A stretch of 64,000 bases of DNA from Spirochaetales bacterium (GTDB lineage: Bacteria > Spirochaetota > Spirochaetia > Treponematales > UBA12059), in contig JAFGNN010000059.1 in NCBI GenBank assembly GCA_016926955.1, positions 1 through 64,000 of the forward strand, read 5' to 3'. Of the stretch, positions 17,326 to 25,977 are shown piece by piece. A program made the position numbers and the translations under genes. The notes below the pieces were generated by a model. It saw only the letters and a program-made list of their open reading frames with translations, had not been told where the DNA came from and made no database searches. How positions within the stretch are numbered: position 1 is the stretch's first letter; each line of letters starts with the position of its first letter.

Positions 17326-18384
17326 ATGCCCGGCGACGACATCGACGACCTGATCCGCCTCTCGTGGTTCACCGCCATCGCCAAGGACATCGTCTCGGAA
17401 ACGACCGTGCGCGGCGTACTCGACCGGGTCATGGAGCGAATCGGCGAATGCTTCGCGCCTCTCAACTGGTCGCTGTTGCTGCTGGACCGCCGCACCGAGG
17501 AGCTCGTTTTCCGGATCGCCGTGGGAAAGGCGGGAGAACGGCTGGCCGGTCGGCGCATTCCCGCCACCGAGGGCGTGGCCGGCTGGGTCCTCGCCAATGC
17601 CCAGGCGCTCATCGTCGAGGACGCCGCCTCGGACCCTCGCTTCAGCGCGCGCGCCGACGGGTTGACCGGCTTCAGGACCGAATCCATCATCGCGGTGCCC
17701 CTCAGGACCGACGAACGGGCCTTCGGCGTCATCGAACTCATCAACAAGCTCGACGGCTCACGCTTTTCCGCGCTCGAGCTGCGAACGCTCTCCACTATCG
17801 CCGACTTCGCGGCCATCGCCATCCAGCGCGCCGTATATCTGGGGCAGCTTCGACGCGAGGCCATGACCGATCCGCTGACCGGCCTCCTGAACCGTCGCGG
17901 CCTCGAGCGAGCGCTCGAGCGGGAGCGCCGCCGCGTGGCGCGCTACGGCGGCGAGCTTGCCTTCATCCTGGCGGACATCGACGGCTTCAAGCAGATAAAC
18001 GACCTGCGGGGGCACGCCGCGGGCGACGAGGTGCTGAAACGCGTCGCCGCGACGCTCCGCGCCGCGAGCCGCTCCTGCGACGCCGCAGCTCGTTTCGGCG
18101 GCGACGAATTCCTCGTGCTCTTGCCGGGGACCGGCCCCGAAGCCGCCGAAGCCGCCCGGGAACGCTTCGCGGCCGCGCTCGAAAAAGCCGCGGTCACCTG
18201 CGCGGGCGGCCATTTCACCGTCAGCCTCGGCGTGCACGCCGGAGAGGCCGCGGACGCTGAAGGCATCCTGCACCGCTCCGACATCGACCTCTACCGTCGC
18301 AAGGAGGACCGCGCCACGCCCAGCTTCGGTGAGACGGTGCTCGAGGCCATGGACGAGGAGGACGTGCAGGACGCCGCCCGCTGA
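17326..18384 (+). CDS. GAF-GGDEF diguanylate cyclase
   Basis: 352 residues. GAF domain at about 25-170, ending in FAAIAIQRAV, then a GGDEF domain with TDPLTGLLNRRGL, intact catalytic GGDEF at 258-262 and an inhibitory I-site R249-S-C-D252 five residues upstream. It should make cyclic di-GMP from two GTP under control of an unknown GAF ligand and be product-inhibited. Cytosolic. Preceded by CGGAGG 9 nt before the ATG. It follows the MoxR operon by 45 bp and may be read with it. Confidence 0.93.
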   Translation: MPGDDIDDLIRLSWFTAIAKDIVSETTVRGVLDRVMERIGECFAPLNWSLLLLDRRTEELVFRIAVGKAGERLAGRRIPATEGVAGWVLANAQALIVEDAASDPRFSARADGLTGFRTESIIAVPLRTDERAFGVIELINKLDGSRFSALELRTLSTIADFAAIAIQRAVYLGQLRREAMTDPLTGLLNRRGLERALERERRRVARYGGELAFILADIDGFKQINDLRGHAAGDEVLKRVAATLRAASRSCDAAARFGGDEFLVLLPGTGPEAAEAARERFAAALEKAAVTCAGGHFTVSLGVHAGEAADAEGILHRSDIDLYRRKEDRATPSFGETVLEAMDEEDVQDAAR

Positions 18385-18409
18385 AGGTGTCGCAGGCCTT
18401 TCACCCTTC

Positions 18410-18438
18410 TTGACTTTACTAGACACTTGATATATTTG
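18410..18438 (+). promoter_or_regulatory. Promoter of the DUF2087 regulator
   Basis: TTGACT at 18410-18415 with TATATT at 18431-18436 (15-bp spacer) or TATTTG at 18433-18438 (17-bp spacer), in a short AT-rich stretch. It overlaps the first possible ATG (18427), which favours the start at 18445. Confidence 0.5.
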
Positions 18439-18444
18439 TTTGTT

Positions 18445-19209
18445 ATGGAAACAACCAATGCCATGAACGTCGTGACAGAATCCATCTGCGACCTCAGTCG
18501 CGGCTGGACCCGCGACAGAGTCGGCGGCGTGCTCCGCTGCCTGCACTGCACGGCTTCGTTTGATGAAGGGCTCGTGCACCCTGTTGCCGGCGGCCTGGGA
18601 AGGGCGGAACGGGCGGCAGACGAGCACGTCGCCGCGGCCCACGGCGGCCCCCTCAAGGCCCTGCTCGACATGGGGCGCGAGCGCACGGGGCTGACCGAGG
18701 TACAGGAGACGCTGATCCGCGCCCTGGCCGAGGGCAAGGGCGACCGCGCCATCGCGGAAGAACTCGGCGGCCGCTCGGAATCAACCGTGCGCAACCACCG
18801 CTTCCAGCTGCGCCGGCGCGAAACCGAAGCCCGCGTCCTGGTTGCGCTGATGGCCCTGGTCTCGGAGCGCGAGAGCCCCGCGAAGCGCTTCGTCGACTAC
18901 CCCGCGGACCTGCCGACGCCCGACGAACGCGCCCAGGTTACCGAGGAAGAAGCCGCGGCCATCGAGGCCAAGTACTTCCACTCAGGCTCCCGGCCCCAGA
19001 TCAAGCAGTGGCCTAAAAAGCAGAAGGAGAAGCTCGTGCTGCTCCGACGCGTCGCCGAGCGCTTCGAGCGCGACCGCGGCTACTCCGAGCCAGAGGTGAA
19101 CGCCCTGCTCGGCCCCGCCTTCGAGGACCACGTGACCATCAGGCGCTACCTGATCGAATACCGCTTCCTCGAGCGAGAGCCCGACGGCAGCGAGTACCGC
19201 CGACGCTGA
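18445..19209 (+). CDS. HTH regulator with C-terminal DUF2087 domain
   Basis: 254 residues. The middle part (LTEVQETLIRALAEGKGDRAIAEEL, then ESTVRNHRFQLRRRE) is a LuxR/GerE-like helix-turn-helix; the C-terminal KQKEKLVLLRRVAERFERDRGYSEPEVN to EYRFLEREPDGSEYRR is DUF2087, a domain seen at the end of several bacterial regulators. N-terminal C-x-x-C (LRCLHC) might bind a metal. Target genes unknown; DUF4180 lies 57 bp downstream. Confidence 0.82.
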   Translation: METTNAMNVVTESICDLSRGWTRDRVGGVLRCLHCTASFDEGLVHPVAGGLGRAERAADEHVAAAHGGPLKALLDMGRERTGLTEVQETLIRALAEGKGDRAIAEELGGRSESTVRNHRFQLRRRETEARVLVALMALVSERESPAKRFVDYPADLPTPDERAQVTEEEAAAIEAKYFHSGSRPQIKQWPKKQKEKLVLLRRVAERFERDRGYSEPEVNALLGPAFEDHVTIRRYLIEYRFLEREPDGSEYRRR

Positions 19210-19266
19210 GCGCCGGCCGCGGAATGACCGACCATCCGTCGCGGGCCGACGGGAAGGAGGAAGAGG

Positions 19267-19635
19267 ATGGAATTCAGGCATCACGAGCATGGCAGCACCC
19301 GAGTCGCGGAGCTGGTCCACCGGGGAGTGGCGGTGCGCGAGGCGGACGACGTCCTCGACCTCATGGCCAACGCGGGCGCCCGCGCGCTCCTCGTCCGGGA
19401 GGAGCACCTCGATCCTTCGTTCTGGAAGCTCGGCTCGGGCCTCGCGGGCGAGGTGCTCCAGAAGTTCTCGACCTACCGGATGCGCTTCGCGGTTGTCGGG
19501 GAGTTCTCGAAGTATCCGGGCAAGCCGCTCCGCGACTTCATCCGCGAGAGCAACGAGACGGGCGAGGTGATCTTCGTACCCACGCTCGAGGCGGCGCTGG
19601 AACGCTTCGGGTCAGGTTCGGCGAAGGTGGATTAA
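19267..19635 (+). CDS. DUF4180 protein
   Basis: 122 residues matching DUF4180 throughout: VREADDVLDLMANAG, LLVREEHLDPSFWKLGSGLAGEVLQKFSTYRMRFAVVGEFS and LRDFIRESNETGEVIFVP. The fold resembles STAS-like or SpoIIAA-like proteins; the function is unknown. GGAAGGAGGAAGAGG gives a strong ribosome-binding site. It often occurs beside small transcription regulators, as here. Confidence 0.9.
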   Translation: MEFRHHEHGSTRVAELVHRGVAVREADDVLDLMANAGARALLVREEHLDPSFWKLGSGLAGEVLQKFSTYRMRFAVVGEFSKYPGKPLRDFIRESNETGEVIFVPTLEAALERFGSGSAKVD

Positions 19636-19639
19636 GGCG

Positions 19640-19922
19640 GGGAAACCAAGGAGCGGCCCGAGCCGCCCGGCAGGCTTCGTCGATAGGTGAGTCATCCGCG
19701 GGGGCGCCGTTCAGGATGCCAGAGGTCTCGATCGGGACGCCCCTGCCCGGCAACAACTTCAGGACGACGCCGTTCGCGAGCCCAAGGCATCCGGAATCCG
19801 TCTCCGTGCCGATCAGGACGATGAAGTCACAGACGCGGTGCGGGTCCTCGTTCTCCGCCGAGAAAGCGTCAGACCGTCGGCGTACGGATCCGGAAGTGCA
19901 ACGAGGATCGGGCTGTTCTGAT
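19640..19922 (-). pseudogene. Possible gene relic downstream of the two-HTH regulator
   Basis: The 331-bp gap between DUF4180 and the XRE-type gene holds no intact gene. One minus-strand frame is open for over 90 codons here, has the C/G third-position bias of real genes and reads SDAFSAENEDPHRVCDFIVL, then GTETDSGCLGLANG. It begins after a stop with no start codon and I do not recognise it. Low certainty; it may be a decayed partner of the upstream regulator. Confidence 0.28.
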
Positions 19923-19966
19923 CAATCCCGATCGATGACGCGCAAGCGCGGCCCTGAACAGACCCG

Positions 19967-20506
19967 CTATCGTGACGACGCTCCCCGGGGCCTCAGGGTC
20001 AGGCGCTCGCCTTCGACGTCGAGCGCCTCGATGTCGAAGGCGCGGCAGATCCTGAACAGGGTGAGGAGGGAGGGCGCGACGAGGCCGCGCTCGAGGTTCC
20101 AGATGGTGTTGTAGTGCACGCCCGCCCGGTCCGCGAAGCTCCGGAGACCGAGTCCCAGGTCGGCGCGCAGGGCGGCCACCGACTCGCCGGTGCGCCAGGC
20201 GATGCGCGCCGGAGGCATCATGCGGATGCGTAATGCCCGCTCCAGTCCGTCCCCGCCGTCCAGGCTCGGGACAAAGCCCAGCTCCCCGACGGCCACCGCG
20301 CCGCAGCCGAGGGCGGCGCAGATCTTGGTGACCACGAGGGTGGACGCCTCGACCTTGCCCGATTCCACGCGCTTGATAGTGTTGGGGTGGAGGCCCGCAA
20401 GCCCGGCGGCTTCCTCGCGGCTCAGACCCCGGACCTTGCGCAGCCCTTCGAGCACCCGGCCGGTATTTTCGAGGATCCGCCGGTCCTCGTTGGTCCGGGT
20501 TCTCAC
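19967..20506 (-). CDS. XRE-type regulator with two helix-turn-helix domains
   Basis: 179 residues containing two related Cro/CI-type HTH units: residues about 16-70 (LRKVRGLSREEAAGLAGLHPNTIKRVESGK) and about 108-160 (LRADLGLGLRSFADRAGVHYNTIWNLERG). Both keep the N-T-I plus E-x-G spacing, so an internal duplication is likely. No ligand or catalytic domain. It could bind a split or tandem operator as a monomer. No strong ribosome-binding site seen; start at 20506 is the first in frame. Confidence 0.85.
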   Translation of the reverse strand: MRTRTNEDRRILENTGRVLEGLRKVRGLSREEAAGLAGLHPNTIKRVESGKVEASTLVVTKICAALGCGAVAVGELGFVPSLDGGDGLERALRIRMMPPARIAWRTGESVAALRADLGLGLRSFADRAGVHYNTIWNLERGLVAPSLLTLFRICRAFDIEALDVEGERLTLRPRGASSR

Positions 20507-20598
20507 GAAGCGCCTCTAAGCAGGCCGGCATCTAGAGAGGACACAGCCCGACAGCATCTCTCATATTGGACTTGCCACTCTCCGCGGGCTTCCTTCAC

Positions 20599-21762
20599 CT
20601 ACATCCCGTAGCAATAGAAAATGGCAGCCTCATTGACGATGAAACTGGAATCAGGTCCCCTGATTCCCATCCAATCTTCGTTGGAAGGCGAGGTCGCGTC
20701 CGCATCGCCATTCGAATCGCCGAAGAACGAGTCATCGCGGATGGACGTGAACGTCTTCGTGGTCTCAGGATAGGTCAAGGTCCCCCTCGCACTCACATCG
20801 ATCACTCCATTGTTCGTTCCACCTGAAATCTTCATGCCGGCCCCGGGGCCGATGGTCAACGAACCGTCGCACGTGGCGTCGCCGAGGTCGATTCCTCTGC
20901 CATCCAGGTAGAAAGGCACTTCGGTCTCTGACCAGGTGATGGCTTCCGAGACCAAGGTCCCATAATACAAGTCGAGGGCGATAATATTAAATCGATTGCC
21001 GATGCGATCAGTTTCGTCGTCGGCATCATGATCGACGAGGAACTCGTTCGAATCGTCAAGGCTCATACCGAGGGGGATACTCAGGGGAATCCCGTTGTCC
21101 CAGAATCTATTGCCATTTACGACATGCCAAGGCGCACCGGAACCGCGCAACCACAAGGCGGCGTACCCACCATAGCTTGTGGCACTCGCATTGTCATGGA
21201 AGTCACAATCAATGACGGTACTCTGCCCTTCAAGGAAAAACGTGTAGCCCCTGGCCGCCCCGCCATACCTGATCTCGCAGTTCCGGAAGATGTTACCGGC
21301 CGCGCTTGGCTGAACCTGAAGGTACTTCCACGAACCCGGTCCCGGATGTCCGGGACCGTCCTTTAGGGAATCCCCAAGCGCCTCCGTGGAATCATCGTCG
21401 ATCGACGTGAAGAGGATGGGTGCCTCATCCGTCCCTTCCGCGATGACTTTCAGCCCAGCATAGCAGACGAGAGTCGCGTCCGGGTCGAACTTGACGACGG
21501 CACCGGGTTCGATGGTGAGCCGGATCGTTCCCGAGGCCTCCCCATAGATGGATACATTCTCTTTGATATAGCTCACCCTCCCACTGCGGAAGGTCAGGCT
21601 CTCATAGTATTTTCCCGCAAAGACATCGACATTTTCCGCGTATGGTGACGTCCCGACCGGCGGGTTATCGTCGACCGGATCGGTACCGGTCAGATCGCAC
21701 GATGACAAGATGATGAGTAGTATGATCGCAAGGCCGGATACATGTTGGATTGACTTTCTCAT
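20599..21762 (-). CDS. Lipoprotein, probable right-handed beta-helix
   Basis: 387 residues from ATG 21762, which follows GAGGAG at a 9-nt distance. Signal peptide of a lipoprotein (MRKSIQHVSGLAIILLIILSSC). The rest has the turns and short strands of beta-helix surface proteins (LTIEPGAVVKFDPDATLVCY, FRNCEIRYGG, STVIDCDFHDN). No catalytic motif seen. Base composition is clearly AT-richer and codon use less biased than its neighbours, suggesting transfer from another genome. A TATAAG box lies about 45 bp upstream of the start without a matching -35. Confidence 0.8.
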   Translation of the reverse strand: MRKSIQHVSGLAIILLIILSSCDLTGTDPVDDNPPVGTSPYAENVDVFAGKYYESLTFRSGRVSYIKENVSIYGEASGTIRLTIEPGAVVKFDPDATLVCYAGLKVIAEGTDEAPILFTSIDDDSTEALGDSLKDGPGHPGPGSWKYLQVQPSAAGNIFRNCEIRYGGAARGYTFFLEGQSTVIDCDFHDNASATSYGGYAALWLRGSGAPWHVVNGNRFWDNGIPLSIPLGMSLDDSNEFLVDHDADDETDRIGNRFNIIALDLYYGTLVSEAITWSETEVPFYLDGRGIDLGDATCDGSLTIGPGAGMKISGGTNNGVIDVSARGTLTYPETTKTFTSIRDDSFFGDSNGDADATSPSNEDWMGIRGPDSSFIVNEAAIFYCYGM

Positions 21763-21849
21763 GAATATCGGCTCCTCATAGATTTGTTTCGGCATACTTA
21801 TACCACGGGCACTGAGCCAGTTCCAGTCAAAGCAAAATGATCCATGCAG

Positions 21850-22521
21850 TCACTCCTTCCAATCCATCTGGCCATGCGGATATGTGGATGGGAAGCCCCC
21901 TCGCTCCCGGAGCAGCACGGCCAGCTCGGCCAATATCATCGCGGTGGCGCCCCAGACCCGGTGGCCGTTGAACTCGAAACACGGGACCGACCAGGCTCGA
22001 TCCTCACCCGGCATTTCGAAGGTTGCGCACGCGCGCGCGTCGAGCAGGTCCGCGAGCGCGACCTCGAAAACGGCGGCGACTTCCGCGGGGTTGGGCCGGA
22101 ACGCGGGCTCGGCGCGCGCGACGCCGACAAAGGGCTGGATCTCGAAACGGCTCGGGGGAACACCGAGGGAGGTGAGGGCGCGCACGACGCGCACTGAGCC
22201 GGGATCGACGCCGAGCTCTTCGAAGGTCTCGCGAAGGGCGCACGCTTCGGCGGACTCGCCCGGCTCAAGGGCCCCGCCGGGAAGCGAGACCTGGCCGGAA
22301 TGCACGCCCTGTCCTTCGGGCCGCTCGATGAGGGGGAACGAGGCGCCAAGGCCGTCAGGGGAATGGAGAACCACAAGCACCGCGGCCCGGCGCCACGGAG
22401 CGCCAGCGAACTCCGGCGGGCTTTCGCGCCGGAAGGGCGGGAGCATCGCGGCGCGCGCCGCGTCGCCCGGCAGGGGGCGGGCCGGGTCGCCGAGAATTCC
22501 GAGCGCGCGCTCCAGGGTCAT
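21850..22521 (-). CDS. Nudix hydrolase, CoA-pyrophosphatase-like
   Basis: 223 residues. The Nudix box GALEPGESAEACALRETFEELG fits GX5EX7REX2EEXG. LIERPEGQGVHSGQVSLPGG just before it resembles the extra motif of CoA diphosphatases (NudL/PCD1 type), so coenzyme A or its derivatives are likely substrates. The ATG at 22521 is separated by a single base from the 3' end of tRNA-Leu on the same strand, so it lacks a normal leader; the next ATG (22446) is a possible alternative. Confidence 0.85.
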   Translation of the reverse strand: MTLERALGILGDPARPLPGDAARAAMLPPFRRESPPEFAGAPWRRAAVLVVLHSPDGLGASFPLIERPEGQGVHSGQVSLPGGALEPGESAEACALRETFEELGVDPGSVRVVRALTSLGVPPSRFEIQPFVGVARAEPAFRPNPAEVAAVFEVALADLLDARACATFEMPGEDRAWSVPCFEFNGHRVWGATAMILAELAVLLRERGGFPSTYPHGQMDWKE

Positions 22522-22522
22522 T

Positions 22523-22605
22523 TGCCGGCGGAGGGGCTCGAACCCTCACGTCCTCGCGGACAGCGGATTTTGAGTCCGCCGCGTCTGCCATTCCGCCACG
22601 CCGGC
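22523..22605 (-). tRNA. tRNA-Leu (CAA anticodon)
   Basis: 83 nt on the minus strand. Acceptor GCCGGCG pairs with CGCCGGC; the D-arm carries TGGC...GGCAGACGC; the anticodon stem GCGGA/TCCGC holds loop CTCAAAA, giving anticodon CAA; a variable arm typical of class II tRNA (GTCCGCGAGGAC) and a T-arm with GGTTCGAGCC follow. Discriminator A. CCA is not encoded. Confidence 0.93.
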
Positions 22606-22712
22606 CTGGATCATATTCCTACTACGCCGGGAGGATGTCGTCAACGGGATGGCCGCTTGCGCGCCCGGTCCCCGATGCCGTAGGCTGGAGACAAACGCCG
22701 CAAGGAGTCGTC

Positions 22713-23624
22713 ATGCAGGACCTGCTCGCCTGGGGAGTCGAAGTCAGCCGCGCCTTCCAGACCGTCTCGAACCCTGTCCTCGACGGGATCGTGCGCGCAG
22801 TCACCGAGCTCGGTTCCGAATGGTTCTACCTGATCGCGCTTCCGGTCATCTATTGGTGCGTGGACGAACGGCGCGGCATCCGCCTCGGCGCCGCCGTCTT
22901 CCTCTCCGCGTGGCTGAACGGCCGGCTCAAGGTCCTGTTCGCGCAGCCCCGCCCCTACGAGCTCGACCCGACCGTGGGCATGCTCCGCGAAACGAGCTAC
23001 GGCCTGCCCTCGGGCCACTCGCAGGGCACCGCCACCTTCTGGGGCATGCTGGCTCCCGCGTTCCGCAAGCCCTGGGGACTCGTGCTGGCGCTGTCCGTTC
23101 CCTTCGCGGTCGGACTTTCGCGCGTCTACCTCGGCGTACACTTCCCCACCGACGTGCTGGCGGGCTGGGCGCTCGGCGCGGCCATCGTGCTGCCCTGGCT
23201 GGCCTGGGGCGCTCCGGTCGAGAAGTGGATAGGCGAACTCGAGCTCCGCTGGAAGATCCTGCTGGCCGCGGCGCTCACGCTCGGCATGAACGCCCTGGCC
23301 CCGGAGGAGACCAATCTCGGGGGCGCGTTCTTCGGCATGGCCGCCGGCGCGGCGTGGCAGGCGGAGCGCCTCGGCTTCGACGCCGCCTCCGGAAGGCTCG
23401 GCGCGAAGCTGCTCCGGCTCCTGCTCGGCGCTGCGGGACTTGCCGCCATCTACGTCGGCGGCAAGTTGATCCTGCCGGGCGAAGGATCCTCGAGCTACGC
23501 GCTCTGGCGCTTCCTGCGCTACGCGCTCGTCGGCGCCTGGGTCTCGTACGGCGCGCCCGAGCTCTTCGTCCGCGCGCGGCTCGCTGCGCGTCGCTCCGAG
23601 GAAGCCGCTCCGGCGGAAAACTGA
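22713..23624 (+). CDS. PAP2-family membrane phosphatase
   Basis: 303 residues with about six to eight membrane segments. All three PAP2 motifs are present: KVLFAQPRP (KX6RP), YGLPSGHSQGT (PSGH) and SRVYLGVHFPTD (SRX5HX3D). Likely dephosphorylates a lipid phosphate such as undecaprenyl pyrophosphate or phosphatidic acid on the outer face of the inner membrane. CAAGGAG precedes the ATG at 22713. An acetyltransferase gene follows after 11 bp. Confidence 0.92.
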   Translation: MQDLLAWGVEVSRAFQTVSNPVLDGIVRAVTELGSEWFYLIALPVIYWCVDERRGIRLGAAVFLSAWLNGRLKVLFAQPRPYELDPTVGMLRETSYGLPSGHSQGTATFWGMLAPAFRKPWGLVLALSVPFAVGLSRVYLGVHFPTDVLAGWALGAAIVLPWLAWGAPVEKWIGELELRWKILLAAALTLGMNALAPEETNLGGAFFGMAAGAAWQAERLGFDAASGRLGAKLLRLLLGAAGLAAIYVGGKLILPGEGSSSYALWRFLRYALVGAWVSYGAPELFVRARLAARRSEEAAPAEN

Positions 23625-23635
23625 GGGCTCGCGTC

Positions 23636-24190
23636 GTGGAATTCAGGCCCGGCGCCGAAGGCGACCTACCCGGCGTGCTCCGCCTGCAGGAACTGAACCT
23701 CGTCACGAACCTGGGCGAGGAGGAAAGGAAGGACGGCTTCGTCACGACGCCTTTCACCATCGACCAGCTCCGCGCCCTCGTCGCGGCCGGCGGGCTTTTC
23801 GTGGCCGCGCGCGACGGCGCCGTGGCGGGCTACGCGATGGCCGCGGGCTGGGAATACTGGGCCGGACGGCCCATGTTCGACCTCATGATCCGCCGCTTCG
23901 AAGGGCGCTCGTGTTCGGGAGTCCGGATCGACCGCGTGAACTCGTACCAGTACGGACCGATCTGCGTCGCGCGCGACGAACGGGGGAAGGGCGTTTTCCT
24001 TCCCCTGTTCGAGGCCGCGCGCGCGGGCATGGTGGAGCGCTTCGCGGTCGGAACGACCTTCATCAACAAGGCGAACCCGCGCTCGTTCCGGGCGCACACC
24101 GCCAAAGCTCGCCTCGAACCAATCGACGAGTTCGAATTCGGGGGACAGTCGTTCTGGGGCCTCGCCTTCCCGACCGCCCGCCCGTCTTAG
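23636..24190 (+). CDS. GNAT-family acetyltransferase
   Basis: 184 residues beginning at GTG 23636. GNAT-like layout: FRPGAEGDLPGVLRLQELN at the N-terminus, GLFVAARDGAVAGYAMAAGWEYW (strands 2-4) and VARDERGKGVFLPLFEAARAGM, where RGKG is the acetyl-CoA-binding loop, then TTFINKANPRSFRAH. Acceptor unknown. Probably co-transcribed with the PAP2 gene. Confidence 0.85.
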   Translation: MEFRPGAEGDLPGVLRLQELNLVTNLGEEERKDGFVTTPFTIDQLRALVAAGGLFVAARDGAVAGYAMAAGWEYWAGRPMFDLMIRRFEGRSCSGVRIDRVNSYQYGPICVARDERGKGVFLPLFEAARAGMVERFAVGTTFINKANPRSFRAHTAKARLEPIDEFEFGGQSFWGLAFPTARPS

Positions 24191-24193
24191 GCT

Positions 24194-25240
24194 CTAATCG
24201 GCCAGCGTGAAGGCCTTGTCCGTCAGCGTGAACAGCTTCGAGGCGCCCGAGCTGAGGTAGATCCGCTTGTCCGCGTCGATAAACACGGCGTCCACTCCGG
24301 GCAGCGACTCGACGAGGGCCCGCCCTTTCTCGAGACCGAGCGCAAAGACGCTGGTCGAAAGACCGTCCGCGTCGATCGAGCGGTCGGCGATGATCGACAC
24401 CGCCCACAGCCCGTTCTCTACCGGGTAGCCTCCGGCAGTCGAGAGGATGTGGTGATAACGCCTGCCGCCTTCCTCGAAGAAGCGCTCGTAGACGCCGCTC
24501 GTCACCACGGTCTTCGCCTCGCTGGCCACTATCCCCAAGTATTCCCCGCGGTCGGAGAAGGGGTTCTGGACGCCGACGCGCCACGGCGATCCGTCCGGTT
24601 TTCGTCCGACCGTCATGATGTTCCCGCCCAGGTCCACTATGCCCGCCTTGACGCCGCGCTCGAGCATGATGCGCGCGGCTTCGTCGGCGGCGTAGCCCTT
24701 GGCGATGGCTCCGAGGTCGAGGCGCATTCCGGGTTTGGCGAGGAAAACGGTGCCCTTCGCCCGATCGAGGATCACGGATTCCAGGTCGACCAGCGCGAGC
24801 GCCGCCTCGATCTCCGTCGCGGACGGAATGCGCTCTCCGTCGCCGCCGATGTCCCAGAGCCGGACCAGGGGGCCGATCGTGGGATCGAAAGCGCCGCCCG
24901 AGAGCTCGGAGTAGCGCAGGGCCTGCTCGATCACCGCGAAAGTGTCCGGGGAGACGGCGACCGGCGACTTGCCGGCCGCGTCGGCGACGCGGCTCAGCTC
25001 CGAGCCGGGCTCCTGGGCGCTCATGCGCGCGTGGATCTCGGCGAGCCGGGCGAAGACAGCGTTGAAGGCAGCTTCGTCGCCGCCGTCGATGAAGGTGATG
25101 GTGCAGACCGTTCCGAGCTGGAGCTCGGTGCGGCGGCGGGGTTCGGCCGGGGGCCGCGAAGCGGCGCAGGCGGACATGGGCAGGCTCGCGACGAACGCGG
25201 CGAGCAGCAGGAGCGTGACGCTCTTCTTGCGGGAATTCAT
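24194..25240 (-). CDS. apbE: ApbE-type FAD:protein FMN transferase lipoprotein
   Basis: 348 residues from ATG 25240. Signal peptide ends at LPMSAC, a plausible lipobox, as in most ApbE proteins. The core shows LGTVCTITFID, EPGSELSRVAD, FDPTIGPLVRLWDIGG, LDLGAIAKGYAADEAA (flavin and Mg site), GGNIMTVG and SVFALGLEKGRALVE. It attaches FMN to Thr residues of partner proteins such as Rnf or Nqr subunits in the periplasm. No flavoprotein partner gene lies nearby. Confidence 0.93.
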   Translation of the reverse strand: MNSRKKSVTLLLLAAFVASLPMSACAASRPPAEPRRRTELQLGTVCTITFIDGGDEAAFNAVFARLAEIHARMSAQEPGSELSRVADAAGKSPVAVSPDTFAVIEQALRYSELSGGAFDPTIGPLVRLWDIGGDGERIPSATEIEAALALVDLESVILDRAKGTVFLAKPGMRLDLGAIAKGYAADEAARIMLERGVKAGIVDLGGNIMTVGRKPDGSPWRVGVQNPFSDRGEYLGIVASEAKTVVTSGVYERFFEEGGRRYHHILSTAGGYPVENGLWAVSIIADRSIDADGLSTSVFALGLEKGRALVESLPGVDAVFIDADKRIYLSSGASKLFTLTDKAFTLAD

Positions 25241-25272
25241 GTGCGGAGTATCGCCCGAAAACGCGCTCCTTT

Positions 25273-25926
25273 TCAATCGAGCGCGCCGAGCTCCGCCCCG
25301 ATGGAAGTCGCCGGTCCATGGCCCGGATACACCCGCGTTTCCCGCGGCAGCGCGAACAGGCGTTCCCGGATCGAACGGGCGATGAGCTCCGGATCACCGT
25401 CGAAGGTATCGGTGCGGCCTATGCCGCGGCGGAACAGGGTGTCGCCGGAGACCAGGACGCCCTCCGCATCGTCATGGAAACAGCAGGACCCGGAACTGTG
25501 ACCCGGCGTGTGGATGACGCGGAAGGAGGTCCCCGGCAGGAGCTCGCCGTCCTCGAGCAGGATGTCGGCGGACGGCAGATCGACCTTGAAACGCTCGAAA
25601 TACCCGCGACCGCCGATATCCGCGAAGATGCGCCGGTTCGTCTCGCTACCCTCCGGCCCGAGGTAGCGGGCGTCGGCGCGGTGGATGGCCACTGGCGGCT
25701 CGACGCCCCGCGCGCGGAAGGCCTCCAGCAGGGCTGGCAGGGCGGCGGTATGGTCGAGATGGCCGTGGGTCAGCGCGATGAGGGCGGGCTCGAGTCCTTC
25801 GCGGTCGAGCGCCCCGAGGATGCGCGACGGCTCCGCGCCCGGATCGATGACGACGCAGCGGCCGGGGGCGCACTGCCAAAGGTAGACGTCGACCCCGAGC
25901 GGGCCTACACTCAGGCTCATGATCAT
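25273..25926 (-). CDS. Metallo-beta-lactamase-fold hydrolase (glyoxalase II-like)
   Basis: 217 residues. Zinc motif THGHLDHT (HxHxDH), a second His in HTPGHSSGS, Asp in VSGDTLF and a final His in VYPGHGP: all MBL ligands present. Size and the PGHSSGSCCF and PGHGP segments fit the hydroxyacylglutathione-hydrolase-like group that includes thioester hydrolases. 32 bp upstream of apbE on the same strand, so probably one transcript. Confidence 0.9.
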   Translation of the reverse strand: MIMSLSVGPLGVDVYLWQCAPGRCVVIDPGAEPSRILGALDREGLEPALIALTHGHLDHTAALPALLEAFRARGVEPPVAIHRADARYLGPEGSETNRRIFADIGGRGYFERFKVDLPSADILLEDGELLPGTSFRVIHTPGHSSGSCCFHDDAEGVLVSGDTLFRRGIGRTDTFDGDPELIARSIRERLFALPRETRVYPGHGPATSIGAELGALD

Positions 25927-25977
25927 GGTCCCGTATCGTGCCCGGCCGCCTCGCCCGGGTCAAGCGGGGGAAGCGGG

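Noticed and set aside
21800-22605. Integration site at the tRNA-Leu gene
   Set aside because: No direct repeat of the tRNA 3' end and no integrase gene were found in the adjacent accessory patch.
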